NCBI GenBank assembly: GCA_036505215.1 | Contig: DASXTW010000160.1 | Coordinates: 1 to 64,000, forward strand | DNA: 64,000 nt | Direction of reading: 5' to 3' | From: DASXTW01 sp036505215 | Lineage (GTDB): Bacteria; Actinomycetota; UBA4738 | In this document: positions 6,649 to 14,806 of the stretch, piece after piece | Numbering within the stretch: the stretch's first letter is position 1 | Layout of the letters: each line of letters opens with the position of its first letter | Program-made: the position numbers and the translations under genes | Notes under the pieces: model-generated | What the model was told of the DNA's origin: nothing | Seen by the model: only the letters and a program-made list of their open reading frames with translations | The model's database searches: none

Positions 6649-9447
6649 TTACGAGCAGCCGCTGGTCGAGCCGCAGCCCGTGCACACGTAGCAGGACCCT
6701 GCAGGCTGCATCTTGGCCCCGCACGCGTAGCAGAGCGGGGCGTCCAGGATCCTTGCGCCGGGTGACGGCGATTGCTTGCGACCCTCCTCCAGATCGATCA
6801 GCCGCGGAGCTGGTCCGGCCCCCGTCACTCCCTCGATGAGCGAGGGGGCCTCATCCGATGACGAGTCCTCGGCAGCGGTGGCGGCGCCGTTGCCGTACTC
6901 CTTCGCGTATTCCATCCGCTCCGCGATCGTCTGGATCCCCAACTCCGCCCGTCGCTCCGGCGAGAGGTATGTCAGGGCCAGGCGCCGGAAGATGTAATCC
7001 ATCAGCGAGCTGGAGAAACGGATATCGGGGTCGTTGGTCATCCCGGACGGCTCGAAGCGCATGTTGATGAACTTGGACACGTAGTCCTCCAGCGGCACGC
7101 CGTACTGAAGCCCGACCGAGACCGCGATGGAGAACGCATCCATCAGACCCGACAGCGTCGAGCCCTGCTTGGAGACCTTCAGGAAGATCTCCCCGATCCC
7201 GTCCTCGGGATACTCACCCGCCGTGATGTAGCCCTCCGCGTCCCCGACTCGGAACGAGAACGTCCGGGCGGGGCGGGTTTGAGGGAGCCGCTTCTTCGAC
7301 GACCAGGGCAGCACGCCCGGAGCCGCCTCCTCCTCGACTCGCTCCGCCTTCTTCTTGTCGGCCGACAGCGGCTGTGCCACCTTGCAGTTGTCCCGGTAGA
7401 CGGCAATGGCCTTCAGACCGAGCTTCCATCCCTCCACGAGGAGCTGCTCGACCTCCTCCACCGTGACGTGCTCCGGCATGTTCACGGTCTTGCTAATTGC
7501 CCCCGAGATGAACGGTTGGGCCGCCGCCATCATCTTCACGTGGCCCATGTAGTGGATAGCTCGATCCCCCATCGAGCAGTCGAACACCACGTAGTGCTCC
7601 TCCTTGTGGAACGGGGCGCCGACCACGGTGTTGTGTTCGGCGATGTAAGCCACGATCGCCTCCACCTGGTCCCCCTCGTAGCCGAGCCGGCGAAGCGCAC
7701 GCGGGACCGTCTGGTTCACGATCTGCATGGTTCCCCCACCGACCAGCTTCTTGTTCTTGACCAGAGCCAGGTCGGGCTCGATCCCCGTAGTGTCACAATC
7801 CATCAGAAAAGAAATGGTCCCGGTTGGCGCCAAAACCGAAGCTTGTGCGTTTCGGTAGCCGTGCTGCTCCCCCAGGGCGATGGCTTCGTCCCATGCAGAT
7901 TTCGAGGCCTGCAACAACCCCTCGGGAACCAGCTCGGGGTCGATCTGGTCGGCCGCCGCCCGGTGCTTGCGCATCACCCGGAGCATTGCGTCCCGGTTGG
8001 GAGCGTAGCCGGCGAAGGGGCCCATCTCCTTTGCGATCTTCGCGCTCGTCCGGTAGGCCCAACCCGTCATCAGCGCGGTGAGCGCTCCTGCCCAAGCACG
8101 CCCGGCGTCCGAGTCGTACGGGAGGCCTCGAGCCATCAGCAGGGCTCCCAGGTTGGCGTACCCCAGCCCGAGCTGACGGAACGCCTTCGCGTTGCGCTCG
8201 ATCTTCTCGGTCGGATAGCTCGAGTTGCCGACGATGATCTCCTGCGCGGTGAACACCACCTCGACCGCGTGCTTGAAGCCGGCGAGATCGAAGTTCCCGT
8301 CCTCGTCCATGAACTTCAGAAGGTTGAGGCTGGCAAGATTGCACGCGCTGTTGTCGAGATGGAGGTACTCACTGCATGGGTTGGATGCGTTGATGCGGCC
8401 GCTGGCCGGGCAGGTGTGCCAGTCGTTGATCGTGGTGTCGTATTGCAGGCCAGGATCGGCGCACTCCCACGCGGCCTGAGCCATCTCCCGCATCAGTGCG
8501 CGAGCGCGGACAGTCTCGAGGGTCTCGTCTCGGGTGACCGCTTTCAGCTTCCAGTCGCGGTCCTCCAGGTACGCGCGCATGAACTCGTCGGTCACCCGGA
8601 CCGAGTTGTTCGCGTTCTGGTACTGCATCGAGTACGAGTCCCTGCCGTCGAGGTCCATGTCGTAGCCCGCGTCCCGAAGGACCCGCGCCTTCTGCTCCTC
8701 GATCGCCTTGCACCAGATGAAGTCCCGGATGTCGGGGTGATCGGCGTTCAGCACCACCATCTTGGCGGCGCGACGCGTCTTGCCTCCGGACTTGATGGTG
8801 CCGGCCGAGGCGTCGGCGCCACGCATGAAGGAAACCGGCCCACTGGCCGTTCCCCCACCGTGGAGCTGTTCCTTGGACGAGCGAAGCGGCGAGAGGTTGA
8901 CCCCCGACCCCGACCCGCCCTTGAAGATGGTCCCCTCCTCCACGTACCAGTTGAGGATCGAGCCCATGGTGTCCTCGACCGCGAGGATGAAACACGCCGA
9001 GGACTGAGGGTTCGGCTCGGCGCCCACGTTGAACCAGACGGGAGAGTTGAACGCAGCCTTCTGCGTGACCAGGAGATGGGTGAGCTCCTCCGCGAAGACC
9101 CGGGCGTCCTTGTCGCTCGCGAAGTAACCGTCCTTGATCCCCCAGCCAGTGATGGTGTCGACGACCCGGCCGATCATCTGCCGCACCGAGGACTCGCGCT
9201 GGGGCGTCCCCAGGGGGCCCCGGAAGTACTTCTGGGCCACGATGTTCGTGGCGTTCTGCGACCACGACCTGGGGAACTCCACCTCCCGCTGCTCGAACGC
9301 GTTGCCGCCCTCCTTGTAGTTGGGGATGACGGCATCCCGAATCTCCCACTCGACCTGGTCGAAGGGGTGAGTTCCCTCCTCGGTGAAGTGGCGCCTGAAC
9401 GTGAGCTTGCCCGGCTTGACCCTTACGTCCTTCTCCTGCGTGGCCAC
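6649..9447 (-). CDS. nrdJ: vitamin B12-dependent ribonucleoside-diphosphate reductase (class II)
   Basis: A 932-residue class II ribonucleotide reductase, which reduces ribonucleotides to deoxyribonucleotides with adenosylcobalamin as radical source and so needs no oxygen. Visible landmarks: first active-site Cys in PQSSACFILAVEDTM, the thiyl-radical region ASNPCSEYLHLDNSACNLAS, the substrate-loop motif APTGTISFLMDCDTTGIEPD, and the Cys-rich C-terminus CYACGAKMQPAGSCYVCTGC. The last forms a zinc-ribbon tail holding the reductant cysteines. The start has a long ribosome site (GGAGGGTGAGG). nrdR lies upstream with NrdR-like boxes in between, and a cobalamin adenosyltransferase is encoded at 30873-31424. 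No cobalamin riboswitch is visible in the leader. Confidence 0.97.
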   Translation of the reverse strand: MATQEKDVRVKPGKLTFRRHFTEEGTHPFDQVEWEIRDAVIPNYKEGGNAFEQREVEFPRSWSQNATNIVAQKYFRGPLGTPQRESSVRQMIGRVVDTITGWGIKDGYFASDKDARVFAEELTHLLVTQKAAFNSPVWFNVGAEPNPQSSACFILAVEDTMGSILNWYVEEGTIFKGGSGSGVNLSPLRSSKEQLHGGGTASGPVSFMRGADASAGTIKSGGKTRRAAKMVVLNADHPDIRDFIWCKAIEEQKARVLRDAGYDMDLDGRDSYSMQYQNANNSVRVTDEFMRAYLEDRDWKLKAVTRDETLETVRARALMREMAQAAWECADPGLQYDTTINDWHTCPASGRINASNPCSEYLHLDNSACNLASLNLLKFMDEDGNFDLAGFKHAVEVVFTAQEIIVGNSSYPTEKIERNAKAFRQLGLGYANLGALLMARGLPYDSDAGRAWAGALTALMTGWAYRTSAKIAKEMGPFAGYAPNRDAMLRVMRKHRAAADQIDPELVPEGLLQASKSAWDEAIALGEQHGYRNAQASVLAPTGTISFLMDCDTTGIEPDLALVKNKKLVGGGTMQIVNQTVPRALRRLGYEGDQVEAIVAYIAEHNTVVGAPFHKEEHYVVFDCSMGDRAIHYMGHVKMMAAAQPFISGAISKTVNMPEHVTVEEVEQLLVEGWKLGLKAIAVYRDNCKVAQPLSADKKKAERVEEEAAPGVLPWSSKKRLPQTRPARTFSFRVGDAEGYITAGEYPEDGIGEIFLKVSKQGSTLSGLMDAFSIAVSVGLQYGVPLEDYVSKFINMRFEPSGMTNDPDIRFSSSLMDYIFRRLALTYLSPERRAELGIQTIAERMEYAKEYGNGAATAAEDSSSDEAPSLIEGVTGAGPAPRLIDLEEGRKQSPSPGARILDAPLCYACGAKMQPAGSCYVCTGCGSTSGCS

Positions 9448-9523
9448 CTCACCCTCCTACTCGAGAGATCCTGGGGAAGGACCCTGGACCGATGGCTTTC
9501 CTCATCCTGGGGACAAGTGGTGG

Positions 9524-9545
9524 AAAATCACACCGGTGTGATTTT
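9524..9545. promoter_or_regulatory. 22-bp perfect palindrome at the nrdJ start point
   Basis: The half-site AAAATCACACC is followed directly by its exact reverse complement. It straddles the start point predicted from the nrdJ promoter (TTGACA at 9571-9576, CAGAAT at 9548-9553). A perfect 22-bp palindrome at +1 is a strong operator candidate. It does not look like an NrdR box or an SOS box, so another dimeric repressor is suggested. Confidence 0.65.
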
Positions 9546-9547
9546 GG

Positions 9548-9576
9548 ATTCTGGCCCAGGCATTCGCAGCTGTCAA
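9548..9576 (-). promoter_or_regulatory. predicted promoter of nrdJ
   Basis: On the minus strand a perfect -35 hexamer TTGACA (9571-9576) is followed after 17 bases by CAGAAT (9548-9553). This places the start of transcription close to 9541, about 95 bases before the nrdJ ATG. It gives nrdJ its own promoter downstream of nrdR. Confidence 0.65.
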
Positions 9577-9593
9577 GTGGTTCCACCGATATT

Positions 9594-9652
9594 GTCCCAC
9601 ATCTTGTGGGACTCGGCTGCGGGTAGGGCAGTCAACCACTATATGTTGTGGT
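9594..9652. promoter_or_regulatory. pair of NrdR-like boxes upstream of nrdJ
   Basis: Two inverted repeats precede the nrdJ promoter: GTCCCACATCTTGTGGGAC at 9594-9612 and ACCACTATATGTTGTGGT at 9635-9652. The second is close to the NrdR box pattern (ACACTATATATAGTGT type); the first shares the CCCACAAGAT half (read on the minus strand) with the box before nrdR. Their centres are about 40 bases apart, near four helical turns, whereas three turns is typical. NrdR repression of reductase genes is established for the family; the binding here is inferred. Confidence 0.6.
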
Positions 9653-9667
9653 CGGAGCTTGCTCCAG

Positions 9668-10171
9668 TCAGGCCTTCGCCTTGGCTCGGCCGGACGCCGA
9701 GGCCCGCTTGGCCGAAGCCTCCTTCTTCTGGAGCATGATCCCGAGCTCCCGCTCGAAGTCCGTGAGCTCCTGGAAGTCCTTGTACACGCTGGCGAAGCGC
9801 ATGTAGGCCACCTCGTCCAGCTTCCGGAGGAGCGACAGCACCTCGATCCCCACTTCCTGCGACGTCACCAGGGGGCCCTTCCGCCGCAGCCTTTCCTCGA
9901 CCCGCTCCGCCAGCGGACCGATCTGCTCCTCGGTGACAGGCCGGTTCTTGGTGGCTCTCATCACTCCCGCCACGACTTTGGCCCGATCGAAGGGCTCCTT
10001 GCTTCCGTCTCGCTTGACCACCGTCAAGCCGACCTCTTCGATGCGCTCGAACGTGGTGAACCGCCGGCCGCATGCCAGGCATTCGCGGCGCCGCCTGATG
10101 GCTCCGCCTTCTTCGGCAGAGCGCGAATCGACGACCTTGTCCTCGGCATGTCCGCACCACGGACAGCGCAT
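9668..10171 (-). CDS. nrdR: transcriptional repressor NrdR
   Basis: The start is taken at MRCPWCGHAEDKVVDSR (ATG at 10171); 11 more upstream codons are open but atypical. The 167-residue protein has the N-terminal zinc ribbon CPWCGHAEDK...CLACGRRFTTFE with four Cys, and then the ATP-cone (VVKRDGSKEPFDRAKVVAGV). The ATP-cone senses ATP/dATP and represses ribonucleotide reductase genes when dNTPs are plentiful. The C-terminus has a Lys/Ala-rich extension (KKEASAKRASASGRAKAKA). It lies upstream of nrdJ on the same strand, and its own promoter carries a matching box, so autoregulation is likely. Confidence 0.97.
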   Translation of the reverse strand: MRCPWCGHAEDKVVDSRSAEEGGAIRRRRECLACGRRFTTFERIEEVGLTVVKRDGSKEPFDRAKVVAGVMRATKNRPVTEEQIGPLAERVEERLRRKGPLVTSQEVGIEVLSLLRKLDEVAYMRFASVYKDFQELTDFERELGIMLQKKEASAKRASASGRAKAKA

Positions 10172-10197
10172 CCATGACCCCCGGGAAGGTGAGGGGG

Positions 10198-10250
10198 ACC
10201 ACAAGATATGGTGGTGAAACCAGAGTATCGCACGAGATATTGACGGTCAA
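10198..10250 (-). promoter_or_regulatory. nrdR promoter with NrdR-like box
   Basis: On the minus strand TTGACC (10245-10250), 17 bases, TACTCT (10222-10227) form a promoter. The inverted repeat ACCACAAGATATGGTGGT at 10198-10215 sits at the expected start point. A weaker related half (CACGAGATATTG) lies about 30 bases upstream, three helical turns away, the usual tandem spacing for NrdR. Confidence 0.6.
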
Positions 10251-10262
10251 GGTGAGACGAGC

Positions 10263-10541
10263 TCAGGCCGGGATGACGAGCTGCTGGCCCGGCCAGATTT
10301 GGGCGTCGCGAAGTTCGTTCACTCGGATCAAGCGATCGACCAGGGGCCGGGGGTCCTCTCGCGAGTCTGCCTGCCTGCGGGCAATGCTCCAGATGGTGTC
10401 TCCAGGTTTCACGACATAGGTCCGGGAAGCTGTTCGCACGGATCCTCCGGTCCCGGCCCTCGAAGCCACCAGGTTGACGCACAGAGCTGCCCCAAGGGCC
10501 ATCGCCACCACTCGCGGCCATCGAACGCGTGTTCGCTTCAT
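10263..10541 (-). CDS. LysM-domain SOS cell-division suppressor (YneA/Rv2719c type)
   Basis: This 92-residue protein has a positively charged start and one membrane/signal segment (VVAMALGAALCVNLVASRAG). A single LysM domain fills the rest: RTYVVKPGDTIWSIARRQ to INxLRDAQIWPGQQLVIP. Divergence from lexA, the small size and the SOS boxes match the YneA (Bacillus) and Rv2719c (Mycobacterium) class, which delays division after DNA damage. The promoter TTGACT (10571-10576), 18 bases, CATAAT (10547-10552) has an SOS box in its spacer and predicts initiation at or beside the ATG, so the mRNA may be leaderless. A second SOS box lies inside codons 3-7. Confidence 0.8.
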   Translation of the reverse strand: MKRTRVRWPRVVAMALGAALCVNLVASRAGTGGSVRTASRTYVVKPGDTIWSIARRQADSREDPRPLVDRLIRVNELRDAQIWPGQQLVIPA

Positions 10542-10598
10542 GTGGCATTATGATCGAACGCATGTTCGAAAGTCAAGAGAAGATCGAACACATGTTTG
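10522..10598. promoter_or_regulatory. three SOS (LexA) boxes between lexA and the LysM gene
   Basis: Matches to CGAACNNNNGTTCG: 10522-10535 (spacer GCGT, perfect), 10555-10568 (spacer GCAT, perfect) and 10585-10598 (spacer ACAT, one mismatch in the last half, GTTTG). Their centres are 33 and 30 bases apart, about three helical turns, which would put LexA dimers on one face of the DNA. They cover the promoter of the minus-strand LysM gene and precede lexA. Confidence 0.9.
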
Positions 10599-10647
10599 CC
10601 CGGCTCGGCCGGTCATGCTAGCGTTCCCCCGAGCCGGGGAGGAGCCG

Positions 10648-11262
10648 ATGGAGGACATCACCGCACGTCAGCGGCGCATCATCGAGTTCATTCGCAAGAC
10701 CGTCCGGGAGCGCGGCTACCCTCCCACGGTACGAGAGATCGGGGAAGCCGTCGGCCTGGCCTCCAGCTCGAGCGTCCATGCACAACTGGCGAACCTGGAG
10801 AGACGGGGCCTGGTCAAACGCGATCCGACCAAGCCCAGGGCCATGGAGCTGCGGGGGCCGGGCTCGTCCCGACGGGGAGGCGTCGACGTTCCCCTCGTGG
10901 GCCGGGTCTCTGCGGGGAGCCCGATCCTGGCCGACCAGAACATCGAGGAGTACCTCACGGTCCCTACGGGGTTCGCCGGGGCCGACGACCACTTCGCCCT
11001 CCGCGTCAGCGGCGACTCCATGATCGGCGCGGGGATCCTGGATGGGGACCTGGTGGTGGTGCGACGCCAGGACGCCGCCGACGAAGGGGACATCGTGGCC
11101 GTGCTCGTCCCCGGGGCGGCCGAGGACGAGGCCACGATCAAGCGCTTCAACAAGGAAGGTGGACGGGTGGTCCTCGTTCCACAGAACCCCGCCATGGAAC
11201 CCTTCGAGATGACCGAGGGAAGCATCCTGGGCAAGGTCGTGGCCGTGCTGCGCAAGATCTGA
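10648..11262 (+). CDS. lexA: SOS repressor LexA
   Basis: The ATG at 10648 has GGGGAGGAG just ahead of it; an in-frame ATG at 10615 lacks such a site. The 204-residue product has an N-terminal winged helix-turn-helix (PPTVREIGEAVGLASSSSVH) and a C-terminal S24 self-cleaving domain. The cleavage bond is Ala89-Gly90 in GRVSAGSP, the catalytic Ser is Ser124 (GDSM) and Lys is Lys165 (ATIKRF). RecA filaments trigger its autocleavage, which frees SOS promoters. Box matches near lexA, recA and the HNH relic at 50101 define the visible regulon. It is transcribed away from the LysM gene and converges with hflX, whose stop lies one base beyond. Confidence 0.98.
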   Translation: MEDITARQRRIIEFIRKTVRERGYPPTVREIGEAVGLASSSSVHAQLANLERRGLVKRDPTKPRAMELRGPGSSRRGGVDVPLVGRVSAGSPILADQNIEEYLTVPTGFAGADDHFALRVSGDSMIGAGILDGDLVVVRRQDAADEGDIVAVLVPGAAEDEATIKRFNKEGGRVVLVPQNPAMEPFEMTEGSILGKVVAVLRKI

Positions 11263-11263
11263 C

Positions 11264-12589
11264 TCAGCGGCTCTCTTCGGCCAGCGGCGTGCGCCGGCCG
11301 GCAGGCGTCTGAACAACGAACTCGGAAAGGATCGGAAGCTCCGCCTCGGGAACCCGAGCCACAACGGCGATGCCTTCGGGTTGTTCCTCCGTACTCACCA
11401 CCTGCCCTTTCCGGTACAGGCGAGGGACGACCTCGGGCCGGTCGAAGGGCACCAGCAGACGGATCTCTTTCGGCGCCCGGGGCAACGCCTCTCCCACGCG
11501 CTCCACCACCGCCTCCACGCCTTCGCCGGTGAGCGCCGACACCGGAACGCCCTCGGGGTGGCGACGCAGAACCCGCGCTCGATGGATCTCGTCGACCAGA
11601 TCCCATTTGTTCAGTGCCAGGACCTCGGGGATCTCGGCGGCCCCGATCTCCCCCAGCACCTCCCGGACCGCGCCCATCTGCCCATCCAGATCAGGAGCAG
11701 TCGCGTCTGCCACCTGCAGGATCAGATCGGCCCGGGCCACCTCTTCGAGTGTCGACCTGAACGCCTCGACCAGGTCGTGCGGCAGTTTCCGAACGAACCC
11801 GACCGTGTCCGAGAGGGTGGCCTTCCGGCCGTTCGGGAGGGCCAGGCGACGGGTCTTGGGATCGAGCGTTGCGAATGGCTGGTCGGCGACCAGCGCCTGG
11901 GCATCTGTGAGCGCGTTCATCAGAGTGGACTTGCCCGCATTGGTGTAGCCGGCCAGCGCCACCTGCGGAATCCCGGATCGCTCGCGGCGGGCCCGCTTCA
12001 CTCCCCGGCTCTTGGAAAGGCCCGCGATGTCCCGGCGGAGCTTGGTGATGCGCCGGCGGATGTGCTGGCGGTCCACCTCGAGCTTGGTCTCGCCCGGACC
12101 CCGGGTCCCGATGCCGCCTCCGAGTCGGGACATCGCTTCGCCCCACCCACGGAGCCGGGGGAGGAGGTAGTTGAGCTGGGCCAGCTCGACCTGAAGCTTC
12201 CCCTCTCCCGACCGGGCGTGCAGGGCAAAGATGTCGAGGATCAGGGCCGTTCGGTCCAGCACCTTCACCCGAAGCCGTTCTTCCAGGTTCCGGAGCTGGC
12301 CCGGGGACAGCTCGTCGTCAAGAATGATCGCGTCGGCCCCGGTTGTGTGGACCAGGTCGTGGATCTGGGCCACCTTGCCCTTGCCCACGAACGTGGCGGG
12401 ATCGGGGGTGGACCTGGATTGAATCACCCGCCCCACCGGCTCGGCCCCGGCGGCCCGCGCCAGCGCGGCGAGCTCGGCCAATGAATCCTCCTCCAGGCCG
12501 TCGGCCAGGCCAACCAACACCGCCCGCTCACGCACGGCTGGCTGCCAGGTGGCGGAGAGAGGGGACTCGGATTGGTACCGATCAGGCAT
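11264..12589 (-). CDS. hflX: ribosome-associated GTPase HflX
   Basis: The start is set at MPDRYQSESPLSATWQPAV (ATG 12589); the frame is open further upstream but reads as non-coding and would overrun dapL. The 441 residues hold the HflX N-terminal domain (PDPATFVGKGKVAQI, DDELSPGQLRNLEERL), the Gly-rich linker GGGIGTRGPGETKLE, and the G domain: G1 GYTNAGKSTL, G3 DTVGFVRKLPHDLVEAFRST, G4 NKWD. HflX binds the 50S subunit and splits stalled ribosomes in stress. It is the last gene of the dapF-dapL side of the run, 175 bases after dapL, so it may have its own promoter. Confidence 0.95.
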   Translation of the reverse strand: MPDRYQSESPLSATWQPAVRERAVLVGLADGLEEDSLAELAALARAAGAEPVGRVIQSRSTPDPATFVGKGKVAQIHDLVHTTGADAIILDDELSPGQLRNLEERLRVKVLDRTALILDIFALHARSGEGKLQVELAQLNYLLPRLRGWGEAMSRLGGGIGTRGPGETKLEVDRQHIRRRITKLRRDIAGLSKSRGVKRARRERSGIPQVALAGYTNAGKSTLMNALTDAQALVADQPFATLDPKTRRLALPNGRKATLSDTVGFVRKLPHDLVEAFRSTLEEVARADLILQVADATAPDLDGQMGAVREVLGEIGAAEIPEVLALNKWDLVDEIHRARVLRRHPEGVPVSALTGEGVEAVVERVGEALPRAPKEIRLLVPFDRPEVVPRLYRKGQVVSTEEQPEGIAVVARVPEAELPILSEFVVQTPAGRRTPLAEESR

Positions 12590-12764
12590 GATCGGCCCGA
12601 TCAGCGAGAGACGCCGGCCACGAAGTCCCGGGAAGCGCCCCTTTCCCCGGAATCTGTTGCCCGGCGTCTCTGGCCTGGTCATGATTCCCCCGTCTGGCAG
12701 GGCCGAAACTGGAGGTTCCAAGGGATTTTGCGGTCCCTCGGTGACGAATCTGCACGGCGGCCAT

Positions 12765-13931
12765 TCAGGAACGGAGCTCGCGCAGTCGGTCGCGGATGCG
12801 GCCCATCGCTTCCTCCAGGCGCGCATCCGACACAGTGAGAGAGATCCGGACGAAGCCTTCGCCGTGCCGCCCGTACCCCGTCCCCGGCGACACCACCACC
12901 GCTGCCTGGTCGAGGAGCTCGTCCGCGAACCCGGCGGCGGTCCGGCCTCCGGGGGTTGGAACCCACACATAGACGGACCCCAGGGGCGGCTCCAGGTCCA
13001 CCCCGACGTCCTGGAAGGCCGACACCACCACGTCTCGCCGCTTCTGGTAGACGGCGCGCATGTGCTCCACGTGGTCCAGCGGTCCGTCGAGGGCGGCAAC
13101 CCCGGCCCGCTGCACGGCATTGAAGATGCCGGAATCGAGGTTCGTCTTGAGGGTGGCCAGGGCCCGGATCGCCTCGGTGTTGCCGACCACGAACCCGATC
13201 CGCCATCCGGTCATGTTGTACGTCTTGGACAGGGAACCGAACTCGATGGCCACGTCCCTGGCTCCGGGCACCTGCAGGAGGCTCGGCGCCACGAATCCGT
13301 CGAAGGTGATCTCGCTGTATGCCGCGTCATGGCACAGGAGCAACGAGTGCTCGCGGGCGAAAGAGACCGCACGCTCGAAGAACGGCAGCTCCGCCACGGC
13401 CGCGGTCGGGTTGCTCGGGTAGCCCAACCAGATCAGCCTGGTCTTCTGCGATGGGCTCAGTTCGTCGAAGTCCGGCTGGAACCCGTTCGAGGCGTCGAGC
13501 GGCATCGACACGGCGCGCCCACCGGCCAGCATGACACTCGTGGCGTAGACCGGATACCCGGGGTCCGGAATGAGGGCCTCGTCGCCGGGGTCGATGAAGG
13601 CGAACGCCAGATGGGCCACCCCTTCCTTCGACCCGATGAGGGGGAGGACCTCCGTGTCCGGATCGAGCTTCACTCCGAAACGCCGGGCGTAGAAGTTCGC
13701 GATCGCAGCCCGAAACGAAGGCAGGCCATAGTAGGAAGGGTATTGGTGCGTCGCGGGATCCTCCGCCGCCTCCTGCAGGGCCTCCACGACATGCCGGGGC
13801 GTCGGCAGGTCCGGATCGCCGATCCCCAGCGAGATGACGTCCTCCCCCGCTGCCCGCTTGGCGGCTACCTTCTTGTCGAGTTCGGCGAACAGGTACGGAG
13901 GGAGAGCGCTGATCCGGTCGGCCGTCCTCAC
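12765..13931 (-). CDS. dapL: LL-diaminopimelate aminotransferase (DapL)
   Basis: The start is a GTG at 13931 overlapping the dapF stop in a GTGA. The 388-residue class I/II PLP aminotransferase opens with ADRISALPPYLFAELDKKVA and SLGIGDPDLPTPRHVVEAL, the pattern of DapL (DapL2-type) rather than of aspartate aminotransferase. The PLP lysine is in GSLSKTYNMTGWRIGFVVGN, and the C-terminal Arg is in EGFVRISLT. DapL converts tetrahydrodipicolinate to LL-diaminopimelate in one step, bypassing the succinylase route. Its position directly after dapF, with dapA and dapB elsewhere in the window, supports this assignment over other aminotransferases. Confidence 0.88.
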   Translation of the reverse strand: MRTADRISALPPYLFAELDKKVAAKRAAGEDVISLGIGDPDLPTPRHVVEALQEAAEDPATHQYPSYYGLPSFRAAIANFYARRFGVKLDPDTEVLPLIGSKEGVAHLAFAFIDPGDEALIPDPGYPVYATSVMLAGGRAVSMPLDASNGFQPDFDELSPSQKTRLIWLGYPSNPTAAVAELPFFERAVSFAREHSLLLCHDAAYSEITFDGFVAPSLLQVPGARDVAIEFGSLSKTYNMTGWRIGFVVGNTEAIRALATLKTNLDSGIFNAVQRAGVAALDGPLDHVEHMRAVYQKRRDVVVSAFQDVGVDLEPPLGSVYVWVPTPGGRTAAGFADELLDQAAVVVSPGTGYGRHGEGFVRISLTVSDARLEEAMGRIRDRLRELRS

Positions 13932-14806
13932 CGAGCGGCTCCCTCCGTCGCCTTGCCGAGCCACCGATCGTCCAGCTCGGCGTCGTAGACGCATACGGCG
14001 GGCCCCGTCAGGAAGAGGTGATCGTCGTCCTCGCGCCATCTCACTCCGAGCAGGCCGCCGGGAAACTCGACCTCGGCCGCCCGGCCGGTCCATCCTGCGA
14101 GCACGCTCGCCACCAGGGACGCGCAAGCGCCGGTCCCACATGCCATGGTCTCCCCCACCCCGCGCTCCCAGACGCGCATCTTGATGCGCCCGTGCGTGGG
14201 CTGGATGAACTCGACGTTGGTCCGGTTCGGGAACTCCTCCCGAACCTCGATTCGGGGTCCGAGCGAAGCCACCGGAAATGCGGCCAGATCTTCTGAAGGA
14301 TCCACGAACAGCACGACGTGCGGGTTGCCCATCGACAACGCGGTGGCGGTGAATGTCCGGCCGTCGACCAGGAGCTGCTGGCCGATGAAGGTCTCGGTCG
14401 GTTCCCCGACCATGGGGATGGCCTTGCGCTCGAATGCGGGAGGCCCCATGTCCACCGTCACGGTCCGAACGGCGCCATCCCGAGCATCAAGCACCAGGTG
14501 TTTGACCCCGGCTCTGGTCAGCACGTCGAGCTGGGTGTCGGACGTGAGCCCGCGATCGAAGACATACTTGGCCAGGCACCGGATGCCGTTGCCGCACATC
14601 TCCGCGGGCTCTCCCTCCGCGTTGTAGTAGTCCATGAAGAAATCGGCGTCGGGGGCCGGTGCGATCCGGATCAGTCCGTCCGCACCCACTCCTCTGCGAC
14701 GGTCACACAGAGCCGCGATCGTCCTCGGGTCCAGGCGGATCCGGTCCTCGACATCTTCGATCATCACGAAGTCGTTCCCCGTCCCGTGGTACTTGGAGAA
14801 CCGCAT
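13928..14806 (-). CDS. dapF: diaminopimelate epimerase
   Basis: This 292-residue PLP-independent epimerase interconverts LL- and meso-diaminopimelate for peptidoglycan and lysine. The N-terminal signature is KYHGTGNDFVMIED. The two catalytic cysteines lie in AEMCGNGIRCLAKY and ACGTGACASLVAS. It begins directly after the miaA stop (no gap) and overlaps dapL by four bases, so miaB-miaA-dapF-dapL form a tightly packed transcription unit. Length is normal for the family. Confidence 0.98.
   Translation of the reverse strand: MRFSKYHGTGNDFVMIEDVEDRIRLDPRTIAALCDRRRGVGADGLIRIAPAPDADFFMDYYNAEGEPAEMCGNGIRCLAKYVFDRGLTSDTQLDVLTRAGVKHLVLDARDGAVRTVTVDMGPPAFERKAIPMVGEPTETFIGQQLLVDGRTFTATALSMGNPHVVLFVDPSEDLAAFPVASLGPRIEVREEFPNRTNVEFIQPTHGRIKMRVWERGVGETMACGTGACASLVASVLAGWTGRAAEVEFPGGLLGVRWREDDDHLFLTGPAVCVYDAELDDRWLGKATEGAAR

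Noticed and set aside
9448..9667. Cobalamin riboswitch before nrdJ
   Set aside because: No B12-box sequence (GCCACTG type) or long multi-helix leader; the gap is explained by a promoter and inverted repeats.
7279..9738. Very long open frame on the plus strand opposite nrdJ (about 819 codons)
   Set aside because: It is an antisense frame kept open by the GC-rich codon pattern of nrdJ; no domain, no ribosome site, and composition typical of a shadow (His/Arg/Leu/Val-rich).
12590..13120. N-terminal extension of HflX in an open frame to 13120
   Set aside because: The added residues are Trp/Ser/Arg-rich, run over dapL in another frame, and family members start near the chosen ATG at 12589.
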